A DNA stretch of 64,000 nucleotides. Origin: Streptomyces sp. CG1 (GTDB taxonomy: Bacteria; Actinomycetota; Actinomycetes; Streptomycetales; Streptomycetaceae). Positions 55,201-63,932 of the stretch are shown one piece after another (the first letter of the stretch is position 1; every line of letters begins with the position of its first letter). The notes under the pieces are model-generated. The model was not told where the DNA came from, made no database searches, and worked only from the letters and a program-made list of their open reading frames with translations. The stretch covers positions 10,161,501-10,225,500 of the forward strand of contig NZ_CP163518.1 of assembly GCF_041080625.1 (NCBI RefSeq), in the 5' to 3' direction. The position numbers were made by a program, and so were the translations under genes.

Positions 55201-56152
55201 CACCTCCCTGCCGGCCGGAGCCGTCTTCGACCACCCCAGCCCGGCCGCCCTAGCCGCCGTCCTGCGCGAACACCTCACCGACGGCGGCCGGCCTGCTCCG
55301 GCCGACGGCGCCGGAGACCTGGAGTCGGTCGGCGGGCTGGTGCGGCGCGCGGCGGCCGACGGGCGGATGGCCTCGGCCATCGAACTGCTGCGCAGCGTCG
55401 CCGAGATCCTCCCGGGGTTCTCGTCCCTGGCCGAATTCGGGGACGTCACCGACCCGGTACGGCTGTCCACCGGGGACGGCGATGCCCTGCCGCGGTTGGT
55501 CTGCCTGCCCTCGCCCATGGCACTCGGCGGCGCCCACCAGTACGCCCGGTTCGCCCGGCACTTCCGCGGCCGCGGTGACGTCCTGGTGCCGGCGGTGCCC
55601 GGCTTCGGCCCAAAGGAGGCACTGCCGCGCTCCGTGGACGCGGTGGTGGAGGTGGTCGTCGAGGGCATTCGCCGGGCCTGCCCGGACGAGCAGCCGTACG
55701 TGCTCGTCGGCTACTCCTCCGGCGGCCAGTTCGCCCACACGGCCGCCGAGATCATGGAGAAGGCCGGACAACCGGCCTCGGGCGTCGTGCTGTTGGACAC
55801 CTATCTGCCCGGGGACGACGGCAAGGACGACCTGTGGCGGCAGATGTTCGACGGGATGCTGGACCGCGAGTCGTCCCTCGGCGGCTTCGGCACCGCCCGC
55901 CTCGCCGCCATGAGCCGCTACAGCGATCTGATCCAGCACTGCGTGCCGGGCGCCCTGACCGCGCCTGTCCTGTTCGTGCGGCCCACGGACTCCTTCGCGA
56001 CCGGCGCCGGTACCGACGACTGGCGGGCCACCTGGCCCGCGGAGCACGAACCGGTGGACGTACCCGGCACGCACTTCACGATTCTGGAGGATTGCTCCGA
56101 GGCCACCGCCCAGGCCGTCGAGGCGTGGCTGGTCGGCCTGGCGGCGGACTGA
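52274..56152 (+). CDS. Type I modular PKS, module 6 with release domain: KS-AT-ACP-TE
   Basis: This 1292-residue terminal synthase starts at ATG 52274, where AAGGAAG lies six bases upstream; GTG 52244 overlapping the previous stop would add ten residues. It has an N-terminal coiled-coil docking helix ([19 protein letters not shown]), KS C195 with gate segment [13 protein letters not shown], and AT S637 in GHSVGE with H730 in HAFH (malonyl). There is no reductive domain at all. ACP has S961 in the unusual GMDSV context. TE (about 1065-1290) has GYSSG with S1148, the Asp in VLLDTYLPG and the His in [10 protein letters not shown]. It should make a 3-oxo acyl chain and release it by hydrolysis or cyclisation. 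A convergent terminator follows. Confidence 0.93.
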   Translation: MAEAEKPDTRMVEALRASLKEIERLRERNRALTAAAREPVAIVGMACRYPGGVRSPEDLWRLVADGAEGITEFPGDRGWDPDLYDPTPGVPGRSYTREGGFLHDAGDFDAAFFGISPNDALVMDPQQRLLLEGSWEALENAGIDPVSLRGSRTGVFAGVMYHDYFGSFGSGSIVSGRVAYTLGLEGPTLSVDTACSSSLVTLHLAAQALRQGECTLALAGGVTVMASPGTYVEFSRQGALSPDGRCRSFADDAAGTGFSEGLGVLVLERLSDARRHGHDVLAVVRGSAVNQDGASNGLTAPNGPSQQRVIRQALAAARLSATDVDAVEAHGTGTTLGDPIEAQALLATYGQDREAPLWLGSVKSNIGHTQAAAGVAGVIKMVMAMRKGVLPKTLHVDQPSTKVDWDAGRVSLLTNHQPWPRTDRPRRAGISSFGISGTNAHTIIEEPSAEDRPSTDTDADAPAVVWPLSARSAQALPAQAERLHAFLADRPEPQPAALARALGTRRTAFDHRAAVSGTDREQLLAGLHALATGTPAPTVATGKSRTGTRTAFLFTGQGAQRLGMGLELRAHYPVFADAFDAIDARLGLDLAGLLAGDDADAVHRTQYAQTALFAFEVALFRLLESFGVRPDILAGHSVGELAAAHVAGVLDLDDACTLVAARGRLMQALPEGGAMVAVQATEDEVRPLLDGRVGLAAVNGPSSVVLSGEEAAVLAVAEGFAKTKRLSVSHAFHSPLMDGMLGEFRSVADKLTFHEPRIPLVSTLTGRPADGEQLRDPGYWVRHVRETVRFADAVAALTDAGAGRFVELGPDAVLTGLARECAEAEGALFVALGRRHGGEPAALMSGLARLYTDGLAPDWAALFPGTARADLPAYAFRRDRYWLNADVALTSGPLAVPVPHAAAHDPVDAEPLRQRLAGAAPAEQEVLLTEVIRAQTAAILGHPGPEAVEPDAVFLEIGMDSVSAAELRSALGTALGTSLPAGAVFDHPSPAALAAVLREHLTDGGRPAPADGAGDLESVGGLVRRAAADGRMASAIELLRSVAEILPGFSSLAEFGDVTDPVRLSTGDGDALPRLVCLPSPMALGGAHQYARFARHFRGRGDVLVPAVPGFGPKEALPRSVDAVVEVVVEGIRRACPDEQPYVLVGYSSGGQFAHTAAEIMEKAGQPASGVVLLDTYLPGDDGKDDLWRQMFDGMLDRESSLGGFGTARLAAMSRYSDLIQHCVPGALTAPVLFVRPTDSFATGAGTDDWRATWPAEHEPVDVPGTHFTILEDCSEATAQAVEAWLVGLAAD

Positions 56153-56180
56153 GGGAAACCGCGCGGGGGTATGCCGCTGG

Positions 56181-56207
56181 GCGCGGTGGTCGAAAGGCCC
56201 ACCGCGC
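56181..56207. terminator. Bidirectional terminator between PKS and PqqD-like gene
   Basis: GCGCGGTGG (56181-56189) pairs perfectly with CCACCGCGC (56199-56207) around a 9-base loop. It lies in the 67-bp gap between the convergent PKS and small-protein genes and can serve both. Confidence 0.65.
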
Positions 56208-56219
56208 TCCGCGGCTTCT

Positions 56220-56474
56220 TCACTCGCCGGCCTCGCGGAAATGTGCCAACCATGCATGGATATCGCAGCGGATACTGTCCGGATCGACACCTAATTGCAG
56301 GGCGATTTCGTCCGCTGCCAACTCCGGCTGCCAATCGCTGCGCTGGAGCGCCAGCCACATCGTCGTGCCGCGGGGGCCGCACCGGTGCCGCTTCCCGGTG
56401 CGTCCGGAGAGCAGCTCCAGATATCCGTCGGGCCGGACCCGCACGGTCAGATCGTGGTCAGGCCTGATGGCCAT
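56220..56474 (-). CDS. PqqD/RRE-like small protein
   Basis: This 84-residue protein reads like a PqqD-fold (RiPP recognition element) domain. A beta-strand pair comes first (LTVRVRPDGYLELLSGRTGK), then RHRCGPRGTTMWLALQRS as the first helix, and then a winged-helix-like half with ELAADEIALQLGVDPDSIRCDIHAWLAHFREAG. PqqD proteins hand precursor peptides to modifying enzymes. No precursor peptide, radical SAM, YcaO or lasso protease gene is visible nearby. It is convergent to the PKS and transcribed away from the exporter operon, sharing the 288-bp region with it. Its start has GGGAAG upstream. Family assignment is by pattern only; an alternative is a small regulator. Confidence 0.55.
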   Translation of the reverse strand: MAIRPDHDLTVRVRPDGYLELLSGRTGKRHRCGPRGTTMWLALQRSDWQPELAADEIALQLGVDPDSIRCDIHAWLAHFREAGE

Positions 56475-56640
56475 GGGACTTCCCGTCTTTCGTGGATTCT
56501 TCCGACGGGTGTGACGGTACCCGCAGACACGCCGCGAGACACTGCTGCCAACCGGCCCTTTTGAAGAGGAGTCAAGTATTCGGTCAAGGTGCAGACACCG
56601 CTGCACAAAGCTCGCGAGCACCCGCCGAAACCTGGCGTGC

Positions 56641-56664
56641 CGAGGTAGAGAAACCTCTACCTCG
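56641..56664. promoter_or_regulatory. Perfect 10-bp inverted repeat upstream of the ABC exporter operon
   Basis: CGAGGTAGAG (56641-56650) and CTCTACCTCG (56655-56664) are exact reverse complements around AAAC. The site lies 99-122 bp before the exporter ATPase GTG and about 170 bp from the divergent small gene. It is most likely an operator, possibly for the NarL-type regulator encoded downstream. It could also act as a leader hairpin. Confidence 0.5.
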
Positions 56665-56762
56665 AACTGGCCGGAGAATGCCAATGTGCCGCAGCCGCAG
56701 CGTTCCTAATCTGGTCCACAGACACCGCGTGAGAAGCGCGATATCTCATAGGGGAGCCCGCA

Positions 56763-57566
56763 GTGCACACTTCACAGGACCTCCGCCAGGCGGAGGCGGT
56801 ACGGCTGGACGCCGTGTCGAAGACCTACGGCCGAGGCGACAGCCAGGTGGCCGCGCTCCGCGGGCTCACCATGAGCTTCGCCGACGGCACCTTCACCGCC
56901 GTGATGGGCCCGTCCGGGTCGGGCAAGAGCACCTTCCTGCACTGCGCCGCGGGACTGGTCCAGCCCAGCTCCGGCAAGGTCACCGTCGGCGGCACCGACC
57001 TCGCCGGCCTGGACGACACCCAGCTGACCAAGCTGCGCCGCAACCGGATCGGCTTCATCTTCCAGTCCTTCAACCTGCTGCCCGCGCTGACGGTCATGCA
57101 GAACATCACGCTCCCGCTGCAACTGGCCGGACAGCGGCCCGACAAGGGCCTGATCCGCAACGTCGTACAGCGTGTGGGTCTGAACGAGCGGCTCGGTCAC
57201 CTGCCGGCCCAGCTGTCCGGCGGCCAGCAGCAGCGCGTCGCCATCGCCCGGGCCCTGGTGACCCGGCCGGCCGTGGTCTTCGCCGACGAACCCACCGGCG
57301 CCCTCGACACCCGCACCGCCGCGGCCGTGCTCGCCCTGCTGCGCGAGTCCGTCGACACCGCCCGTCAGACACTGGTCATGGTCACCCACGACCCGGTCGC
57401 CGCCTCCTACGCGGACCGTGTCGTCTTCCTCGCCGACGGCACCTTCGCCGGCGAACTGCACCGGCCGACCGCCGACGCCGTGGCCGCCCGGATGACCAGG
57501 CTCGGCGCCTGGGAGGACGACACCCAGCGGCAGAGCTCTCCGCTGTCCTCCGGGGGGCGTTACTGA
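56763..57566 (+). CDS. ABC transporter ATP-binding protein (LolD/MacB type)
   Basis: This 267-residue ATPase has Walker [10 protein letters not shown] (about 43-51), Q-loop [17 protein letters not shown], signature [15 protein letters not shown], Walker [14 protein letters not shown] and the switch His in MVTHDPVAA. It belongs to the MacB/LolD-like group that pairs with FtsX-type permeases and exports or extracts hydrophobic or peptide substrates. The GTG start has GGGGAG upstream. Its stop overlaps the permease ATG (TGATG). Position next to the PKS suggests export or self-protection, which is inference. Confidence 0.9.
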   Translation: MHTSQDLRQAEAVRLDAVSKTYGRGDSQVAALRGLTMSFADGTFTAVMGPSGSGKSTFLHCAAGLVQPSSGKVTVGGTDLAGLDDTQLTKLRRNRIGFIFQSFNLLPALTVMQNITLPLQLAGQRPDKGLIRNVVQRVGLNERLGHLPAQLSGGQQQRVAIARALVTRPAVVFADEPTGALDTRTAAAVLALLRESVDTARQTLVMVTHDPVAASYADRVVFLADGTFAGELHRPTADAVAARMTRLGAWEDDTQRQSSPLSSGGRY

Positions 57567-60076
57567 TGTGGAAACTGGCACTGCGCACCCTGAAGTTCCG
57601 CAGGACGAGCTTCGTCGCGACCTTCCTCGCCATGTTCCTCGGCGCCGCCATCGTCATCGGCTGCGGCGGCCTGATGGAGACGGGCATCCGCATGGCGGCC
57701 GACCCGCAGCGCCTCGCCGGCGCCCCGGTCGTCGTCACCGGTGACCAGACCTACGACTCCACCGCCCTGACCGAACGTCACCGCATCGACCCCGCACTGG
57801 TCGGCACGGTGGCCAAGGTCGACGGCGTGGGCACGGCCGTCGGTGACGTGTCGGTCCCGGCCACCGTCCTCAAGGACGGCGAGCCGCTGACCGGCAAGTC
57901 CGACTCGTACGGCCATGGCTGGGCCGGCGCCCGGCTCACCCCCTATACCCTCGCCGTCGGTGGATCCCCCGCCGCCGGCGGCGAGGTCGTCCTGGACTCG
58001 GGACTGGCCGAACGCGCCGGCGCCCGTCCCGGGTCCACGGTCGACATCGTCGTCCAGGGCACCACCCGGCAGTTCCGGGTCAGCGGCATCGCCGAGCAGC
58101 ACGGCGGCCACAACCCGCACGCCGCCGTGTTCTTCACGGACGACGAGGCACGCACCCTCGCCGGCGGCCGGATCGACTCCATCGGTGTCCTGCCCGCACC
58201 CGGCAGGAGCGACGCCGCCGTTGCGGATGCGGTGCGCACGGCCGTCGGTGACCGCGCCGAGGTGCTCACGGGTGAGCACCGGGGACTTGCCGAACTGCCC
58301 GGCACCCTCCCCAGCAAGCGCACCGTCGTCATCCTCGCCGCGGTCTTCGGCTCCTCGGTCGTGCTGATCGTCATGTTCGGTGTCGCCTCCACGCTCGGCC
58401 TCTCCCTCCAGCAGCGCGCCCGCGAGATGGCCCTGCTGCGCGCCGTCGGCTCCACCCCCAAGCAGCTGCGCCGCATGATCCTCAGCGAGACGGCCGTGCT
58501 GTCGGTGGGCTCCGTGCTGCTCGCCCTGCTGCCCGGATGGGCCATCGGCCGGCTGCTGTTCGGGGTGCTGACCTCCAGCGGCGTGGTGTCGCCGGAGATC
58601 GTCTACCACGCCGGCTGGATCCCGATGGCCGTCGGAGCGATCGTCACCGTCCTCGCCGCGGCGGGCGCCACCCGCTTCGCCGGACGCAAGGCCGCCCGCA
58701 CCGAACCGGTGGCCGCGCTGGCCGAAGCCACCGCCGGCACCCGCTGGTTCAGCGTGCCCCGGCTGCTGCTCGCGCTGTTCTTCCTCGCCAACGGCATCGG
58801 CTTGGCGATCGCCACCGCCACCGTGATGGAGGACGGCCCCACCCTCGCCAGCACCGCCGGACCCGCCTCCGTGCTGTTCTGCATCGGACTCGCCCTGCTC
58901 GCCCCCGGCATCACCAAGGCCATGGTCGCGCTGCTACGGCTCCCGGTGCGTGCCTTCTCCGGACTCTCCGGCCAGCTGGCGCTGCGCAACGCCGCCACCG
59001 CCAGCGTCCGTATGGCGGGAGCCGTCGCACCGATCGTCCTGCTCATCGGCATCGCCACCGGCACCCTGTACATGCAGTCCACCGAGGACCACGTCTCCCG
59101 GACCTCCTACGACAAGAACATCCTCGCCGACTACGTCCTCGACTCCACGACGGGCGGGTTCTCCCCCGGCGTCGTCGAGAGGGTGCGCACCACTCCCGGA
59201 GTGGCCGCGGCCTCCGAACTCGTCATCAGCCGCGGCTTCGTGGACCGCCCGGACGGCCCGACCGACGCCGACCTGCGCGGAGTCTCCGCCGAAGGCGTGC
59301 GCCAGAGCCTCGACCTGCCCGTCGTCGCCGGCTCGCTCACCGACCTGCGGGGCAACACCGTGGCCCTGTCCGACAAGAAGGCCCGCGAGTACGGCGTGAA
59401 AGTGGGGGACCGGCTGCCGATGCACTTCGGCGACGGCACCGCCGTACGCCCCACCGTCGTCGCCCTCTACACCGACAACCCGAAGCAGGAATACCTGACG
59501 CTGCCCGCGGCGACCCTCGCCCCGCACACCGGCGACGGACTGCCGCACCAGATCCTGGTCCGCACCGCGCCCGGCAGCGGCGCCGAGGCCCACGACCGAC
59601 TCGCCGCGCTGGCCGCCCGGGTACCCGGCACCGAACTGGACGTCAGTTCCTCGCTGGCCGGCCGGAACAACCAGATCCAGCAGATCCTGGTGTCCGCCAA
59701 CTACACGATCGTCGCCATGATCGTGGGGTACGCCGCCATCACTGTGGTCAACACCCTGGTGTCGGTCACCCGGAAACGCAGCGCGGAGTTCGGCCTCCAG
59801 CGGCTCACCGGCGCCACCCGCGCCCAGGTGATCGCCATGCTGACCGTCGAGGGCGTGCTGATCGGCGTCATCGCCACCGTCCTCGGCACCATCGCCTCCG
59901 CGACGACCATCGTCCCCTACAGCCTCGTCAAGAGCGACTCGTATCTGCCCTCCGGATCCCTCGGCATCTACCTCGCCATCGTCGGCGGATCGCTGCTGCT
60001 GGTGTTCGGCGCCACGCTGCTGCCCTCCTGGCGCGGTATGCGCAGCCCCGCCGTGGACACGGTGAAGGCCGCGTGA
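57566..60076 (+). CDS. FtsX-type ABC transporter permease
   Basis: This 836-residue membrane protein has the MacB/FtsX layout twice. A first membrane helix (about 14-38) is followed by an extracytoplasmic domain. A membrane bundle (about 255-380) carries the cytoplasmic coupling segment SLQQRAREMALLRAVGSTPKQLRRMI. A second copy follows with another large extracellular domain (about 500-690) and a final bundle (about 710-825) carrying VTRKRSAEFGLQRLTGATRAQVIAML. This duplicated form needs only one permease gene per transporter. It is translationally coupled to the ATPase. The class includes antibiotic-resistance and sensory transporters that act with two-component systems, such as the pair encoded next. 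Confidence 0.9.
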   Translation: MWKLALRTLKFRRTSFVATFLAMFLGAAIVIGCGGLMETGIRMAADPQRLAGAPVVVTGDQTYDSTALTERHRIDPALVGTVAKVDGVGTAVGDVSVPATVLKDGEPLTGKSDSYGHGWAGARLTPYTLAVGGSPAAGGEVVLDSGLAERAGARPGSTVDIVVQGTTRQFRVSGIAEQHGGHNPHAAVFFTDDEARTLAGGRIDSIGVLPAPGRSDAAVADAVRTAVGDRAEVLTGEHRGLAELPGTLPSKRTVVILAAVFGSSVVLIVMFGVASTLGLSLQQRAREMALLRAVGSTPKQLRRMILSETAVLSVGSVLLALLPGWAIGRLLFGVLTSSGVVSPEIVYHAGWIPMAVGAIVTVLAAAGATRFAGRKAARTEPVAALAEATAGTRWFSVPRLLLALFFLANGIGLAIATATVMEDGPTLASTAGPASVLFCIGLALLAPGITKAMVALLRLPVRAFSGLSGQLALRNAATASVRMAGAVAPIVLLIGIATGTLYMQSTEDHVSRTSYDKNILADYVLDSTTGGFSPGVVERVRTTPGVAAASELVISRGFVDRPDGPTDADLRGVSAEGVRQSLDLPVVAGSLTDLRGNTVALSDKKAREYGVKVGDRLPMHFGDGTAVRPTVVALYTDNPKQEYLTLPAATLAPHTGDGLPHQILVRTAPGSGAEAHDRLAALAARVPGTELDVSSSLAGRNNQIQQILVSANYTIVAMIVGYAAITVVNTLVSVTRKRSAEFGLQRLTGATRAQVIAMLTVEGVLIGVIATVLGTIASATTIVPYSLVKSDSYLPSGSLGIYLAIVGGSLLLVFGATLLPSWRGMRSPAVDTVKAA

Positions 60077-60164
60077 GCCACCCCCTGACCGGGCCGTCCC
60101 CGCTCCTCCCCCGGGCGGGGGCGGCCCTGCCATGACCGGCGCCGCGGGATGGGAACATGAAGGC

Positions 60165-61463
60165 ATGAAGACTGTGCCGGTCACGTGGCGCGGCCTGCTG
60201 GGCCGCGCCACCCTGGACACCCTGGTCGGCGTGGCGATCGCCGCCGGAGCCCTGCTGTCGATCGTCCTCTTCGTCACCACCGCCTACTTCATCATCATCG
60301 CCGTGATCGGCATCGGCTTCCTCGCGCTGCCCTACTGCACCCGCGCGGTGCGCTGGCTGGCCGACCTCAACCGGCGCGCGGCCGCGCACTCGGGCATCCC
60401 GGTGGAGCGGCCCTACCGGCCCGAGCCGGAGGAGATCGAGAAGGACATCGTCGGCTGGATGCGCCGCTGCAAGTGGATCCTGACCGACCCCGCGACCTGG
60501 CGAGATCTGCTGTGGCTGCTGCTCAACTGCGCGGTCGGCCTGGTCGGTTTCGTACCGGCCGGGCTGCTCTACTACACGGGGGAAGGGCTGTTCCTGGCCT
60601 GCGGCCTGTGGCAGCCCCTCGCGGACGGCGGACAGGGCCGCTGGTACGCCTTCGTCACGGTCGACAGCTGGCCGGCCGCGTTCGCCGCGGGGCTGCTTGC
60701 GCTCGTCGTGCTCACCGGCTGGGTGTTCCTCGGCCCGCTGGTGCTCAAGGGGTACGCCTATTTCGTCCGCTTCCTGCTCGGCCCGACCCGGCGGTCCCGG
60801 CTGGCCGACCGGGTGCAGCACCTGTCGGAGACCCGCTCCGGCGCCCTCGACATCCAGGCCGCCGAACTGCGCCGTATCGAACGCGACCTGCATGACGGCG
60901 CCCAGGCCCGGCTGGTCAGCCTCGGCCTTCAACTCGGCGCGGTGGACCGGAAGATGGCCCAGGACCCCGGGGAGGCGCGACGGCTGCTGCGGCAGGCCCG
61001 CACCTCCTCCGTGCAGGCCCTGGGTGAACTGCGCGACCTGGTCCGCGGCATCCACCCGCCGGTCCTCGCCGAACGGGGCCTGGCCGACGCCCTGCGTGCC
61101 CTGGGCCTGGCCAGCCCCCTGCACGTCACGGTGGTGGCGGACCTGCCCGGCAGGCTGCCCGACCCGGTCGAGTCCGCCGTCTACTTCGCGGTGTCGGAGC
61201 TGCTGACCAACGCCCTCAAACACGCCGAGGCCCAGCGCGTGGAGATCCTCGCCTGGTACGAGGAGGGCACCCTGCACGCCCGCGTCACCGACGACGGCCA
61301 CGGCGGCGCCGACACCTCGGCCGGGAGCGGCCTGGAGGGCATCCGACGGCGGCTGGCATCCTTTGACGGGGTTCTGGAGATCGACAGCCCCCCGGGCGGA
61401 CCGACCGTGATGAAGATGGAGCTACCGTGCGCGTTGTCCTCGCCGAAGACCTCTTCCTCCTGA
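60165..61463 (+). CDS. NarL-type sensor histidine kinase (HisKA_3)
   Basis: This 432-residue kinase starts at ATG 60165; ATG 60132 is in frame and would add eleven residues. It has four to five hydrophobic segments (about 14-52, 115-150, 175-200) with little extracellular sequence, as in intramembrane-sensing or transporter-coupled kinases. The dimerisation domain has RIERDLHDGAQARLVSLGLQ with phospho-acceptor H243. The HATPase has SELLTNALKHAEA and DDGHGGADTSAGSGLEGIRRRL. It lies 88 bases after the permease, and its 3' end overlaps the response regulator gene by 37 bases. It probably senses the exported compound or transporter activity. Confidence 0.88.
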   Translation: MKTVPVTWRGLLGRATLDTLVGVAIAAGALLSIVLFVTTAYFIIIAVIGIGFLALPYCTRAVRWLADLNRRAAAHSGIPVERPYRPEPEEIEKDIVGWMRRCKWILTDPATWRDLLWLLLNCAVGLVGFVPAGLLYYTGEGLFLACGLWQPLADGGQGRWYAFVTVDSWPAAFAAGLLALVVLTGWVFLGPLVLKGYAYFVRFLLGPTRRSRLADRVQHLSETRSGALDIQAAELRRIERDLHDGAQARLVSLGLQLGAVDRKMAQDPGEARRLLRQARTSSVQALGELRDLVRGIHPPVLAERGLADALRALGLASPLHVTVVADLPGRLPDPVESAVYFAVSELLTNALKHAEAQRVEILAWYEEGTLHARVTDDGHGGADTSAGSGLEGIRRRLASFDGVLEIDSPPGGPTVMKMELPCALSSPKTSSS

Positions 61464-62071
61464 GGCAGGGGATCATCCAACTGCTGGAGGCGTACGACTT
61501 CGAGGTGGCCGCCGCCGTGGACAACGGCACGGACCTCGCCGCTGCGATCGCCGAGCACCGGCCCGATGTGGCCATCGTCGACGTACGGCTGCCGCCCACC
61601 TTCACCACCGAGGGCCTGCAGGCCGCCCTGCGCGCCCGCCGCGAGCAGCCCGGCCTGCCGATCCTCGTCCTCTCCCAGCACGTCGAGCAGATGTACGCCC
61701 GCGAACTGCTGGCCGACGGCACCGGCGGCATCGGCTATCTGCTGAAGGACAGTGTGCTGGACGACGAACAGTTCATCGACGCCGTACGACGGGTCGCCGC
61801 CGGCGGTACGGCCATGGACCCGGCCGTCGTCGCCCAGTTGATGACCAGCCACTCGCGGGACGAGCCGCTGGCCGCGCTCACCGGGCGGGAACGCGAGGTG
61901 CTGGAACTGATGGCCGAGGGCTGCTCGAACACGGCAATCGCCCAGCGGCTCACCGTCACCGAGGGCGCGGCCGCGAAGCACATCTCCAACATCTTCACCA
62001 AGCTGATGCTGCCGCCGTCGAGCGACAGCAACCGTCGGGTGCTCGCGGTGCTCGCCTACCTCAACGCCTGA
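61427..62071 (+). CDS. NarL/LuxR-family response regulator
   Basis: This 214-residue regulator has a receiver with acidic residues E7/D8 and phospho-acceptor D52 in VAIVDVRLPP, plus the conserved Lys in GYLLKDSV. The C-terminal LuxR helix-turn-helix reads LTGREREVLELMAEGCSNTAIAQ, then VTEGAAAKHISNIFTKL. The GTG start lies inside the kinase gene (37-base overlap), giving strong coupling. A plausible target is the perfect inverted repeat before the ABC exporter operon. Confidence 0.9.
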   Translation: MRVVLAEDLFLLRQGIIQLLEAYDFEVAAAVDNGTDLAAAIAEHRPDVAIVDVRLPPTFTTEGLQAALRARREQPGLPILVLSQHVEQMYARELLADGTGGIGYLLKDSVLDDEQFIDAVRRVAAGGTAMDPAVVAQLMTSHSRDEPLAALTGREREVLELMAEGCSNTAIAQRLTVTEGAAAKHISNIFTKLMLPPSSDSNRRVLAVLAYLNA

Positions 62072-62188
62072 ACCACGCCCTGCCGTTGGGGCGGATAGGG
62101 GTGGCCGGCCGACTTCGCGCGGGTGAGACTGCTGGGGCACACCCGCGGCCTGCGCCGCGGCCACCGCCAGGAAGGAAACGCCGGTCCC

Positions 62189-62944
62189 ATGACCACGCTC
62201 GCCGAGCACGACCGCCTCTGGATACGCCGCTACCATCCCCGTCCGGACGCGGCGGCCAGACTGGTGTGCCTGCCGCACGCGGGCGGCTCGGCGACCTTCT
62301 ACCACCCGGTCTCGGCGGGCCTGCCGGCTTCCGTGGACGTGCTCGCCGTGCAGTACCCGGGACGCCAGGACCGGCGCAACGAGCCGTGCGCCGACAGCAT
62401 CCAGGAACTGGCCGACCACGTCACCTCCGTCCTGCTGCCGTGGACGGACCTCCCGCTGCTCTTCTTCGGTCACAGCATGGGCGCGACCCTCGGCTTCGAG
62501 GTCGCCCGCCGGCTGGAGCGCGACCACGGCGTCGTCCTGCACGCGCTGTTCGCCTCCGCCCGCCGGGCCCCCTCCTGCCCGCGCGACGAGTCCGTGCATC
62601 TGCGCGACGACGACGGACTCGTCGCGGAGATGCGGAAGCTGAGCGGCACCGACTCGGCGATCCTCGACGACGAGGAACTGATCCGTATGGCCCTGCCCGC
62701 GATCCGCGCCGACTACCGGGCCGCCGAGACCTACGCCTACGAGCCGGGCCCGAACCTGCGCTGCCCGATCGTCGGCCTGGTCGGCGACGACGACCCGAAG
62801 GTCACCGTGGACGAGGCACGCGCCTGGTCCCGCCACACGGACGCGTCGTTCGACTTCCATGTGTTCCAGGGCGGCCACTTCTATCTGACGTCCCACCAGA
62901 GGGAAGTCCTCGACCTGCTGGCGAAGGAGGCGGTCCGGCCATGA
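62189..62944 (+). CDS. Type II thioesterase
   Basis: This 251-residue alpha/beta hydrolase of the discrete PKS/NRPS thioesterase family has CLPHAGGSATFYHP near residue 28, VQYPGRQDRRNE, nucleophile S96 in FFGHSMGA, the Asp region GLVGDDDPKVTVDEA and the C-terminal His in FQGGHFYLTSH. Such enzymes clear stalled or mis-primed acyl groups from the carrier proteins of the cluster's synthases. GGAAGGAAA precedes the ATG; the frame is open to 62123, but the extension looks non-coding. The stop overlaps the next start by four bases (ATGA). Its presence supports functional linkage of this region to the PKS. Confidence 0.9.
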   Translation: MTTLAEHDRLWIRRYHPRPDAAARLVCLPHAGGSATFYHPVSAGLPASVDVLAVQYPGRQDRRNEPCADSIQELADHVTSVLLPWTDLPLLFFGHSMGATLGFEVARRLERDHGVVLHALFASARRAPSCPRDESVHLRDDDGLVAEMRKLSGTDSAILDDEELIRMALPAIRADYRAAETYAYEPGPNLRCPIVGLVGDDDPKVTVDEARAWSRHTDASFDFHVFQGGHFYLTSHQREVLDLLAKEAVRP

Positions 62945-63816
62945 CCTCCGTCCTCATCACCGGGTGCAGCAGCGGCATCGGCCTGGAGACGGCGCTCGCG
63001 TTCGCGCGCCGCGGAGACCGGGTGCACGCCTGCCTGCGCAACCCCGTCACCGCGGAGGAACTCCTGCGGCGCGCCCAAGCCGAGAACCTCACCCTCGACG
63101 TCCCACAGCTGGACGTCACCGACGACACCTCGGTCACCGCCGCCGTCGCCGCGGTGCAGGACCGGCACGGACCGATCGACGTCCTCGTCAACAACGCCGG
63201 CATCGACCGCACCGGCCCCGTCGAGACCATGCCGCTCGACCAGGCGCGGACCCTGATGGAGACCAACTTCTGGGGCGCGCTGCGCATGTCCCGCGCCGTG
63301 CTGCCCGGGATGCGCGCCCGGGGCAGCGGTGTCATCGTCAACGTCTCCTCCCTCGCGGGCCGTACCTTCGCCGTCCCGCACGGCGGCTTCTACGCGGCGA
63401 GCAAGGCCGCCCTGGGCGCGCTCAGCGAGGCCCTCCACGCAGAGGTCCAGCCCTTCGGTATCCGTGTCGTGTGCCTCGAACCGGGCAGCTTCGCCTCCGC
63501 CATCCAGCGCAGGTCCGCCGCCGGCACGGCCGGACAGGCGCCCGCGACCGGCCCGTACGACGCCGACCACGCCTGGCTCTCACGGTTCCTCGAGCACGTG
63601 GCGGAAGGCGCGGCCGACTGCGCGCAGGCGGCCGAGGCGATCGTCGCAGCCGTCGACGACCCGGACACCCCCTTGCACACGACGGTCGGCAAGGACGCGG
63701 AGGCAGCCCTGCGGTTCCTCGCGGGCGTCTCCTACGAGCAGTGGCTGCCCTCCTTCCTCGACCAGGCCCAGTCCCTCGCCGGCACCCGCCCCGCCCCACC
63801 GGCCGCCGACCACTGA
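62941..63816 (+). CDS. Short-chain dehydrogenase/reductase
   Basis: This 291-residue classical SDR has the cofactor motif TGCSSGIG (residues 7-14), VNNAGI (about 83), catalytic Ser in VNVSSLAG and the YAASK active site, followed by LEPGSFASAI. The C-terminal extension with DHAWLSRFLEHV and TTVGKDAEAALRFL resembles the SDR group often annotated as oxidoreductases acting on lipophilic alcohols or ketones. It is translationally coupled to the type II thioesterase, so a tailoring role on the polyketide (for example reduction of the predicted 3-oxo or oxidation of the 11-hydroxyl) is a reasonable inference, not shown. Confidence 0.85.
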   Translation: MTSVLITGCSSGIGLETALAFARRGDRVHACLRNPVTAEELLRRAQAENLTLDVPQLDVTDDTSVTAAVAAVQDRHGPIDVLVNNAGIDRTGPVETMPLDQARTLMETNFWGALRMSRAVLPGMRARGSGVIVNVSSLAGRTFAVPHGGFYAASKAALGALSEALHAEVQPFGIRVVCLEPGSFASAIQRRSAAGTAGQAPATGPYDADHAWLSRFLEHVAEGAADCAQAAEAIVAAVDDPDTPLHTTVGKDAEAALRFLAGVSYEQWLPSFLDQAQSLAGTRPAPPAADH

Positions 63817-63932
63817 ACACAGTGCCGTGGCCGGAATCCAGTGGCTGAACGCGGCATGGCGCTCGGCGAACTCGGCGGCATCTGCGGCTTGTTCCACGAC
63901 GACAGCGGGGGCGTGCTCGCGGACCGCGCCGG

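Noticed and set aside
56492..57565. In-frame extension of the permease gene upstream of 57566
   Set aside because: It runs through the intergenic region and the ATPase gene in the wrong frame; the TGATG overlap start gives a complete first membrane helix.
62086..62940. In-frame extension of the SDR gene through the thioesterase region
   Set aside because: The extension is an out-of-frame shadow of the type II thioesterase; the ATG at 62941 within an ATGA overlap begins the SDR fold directly.
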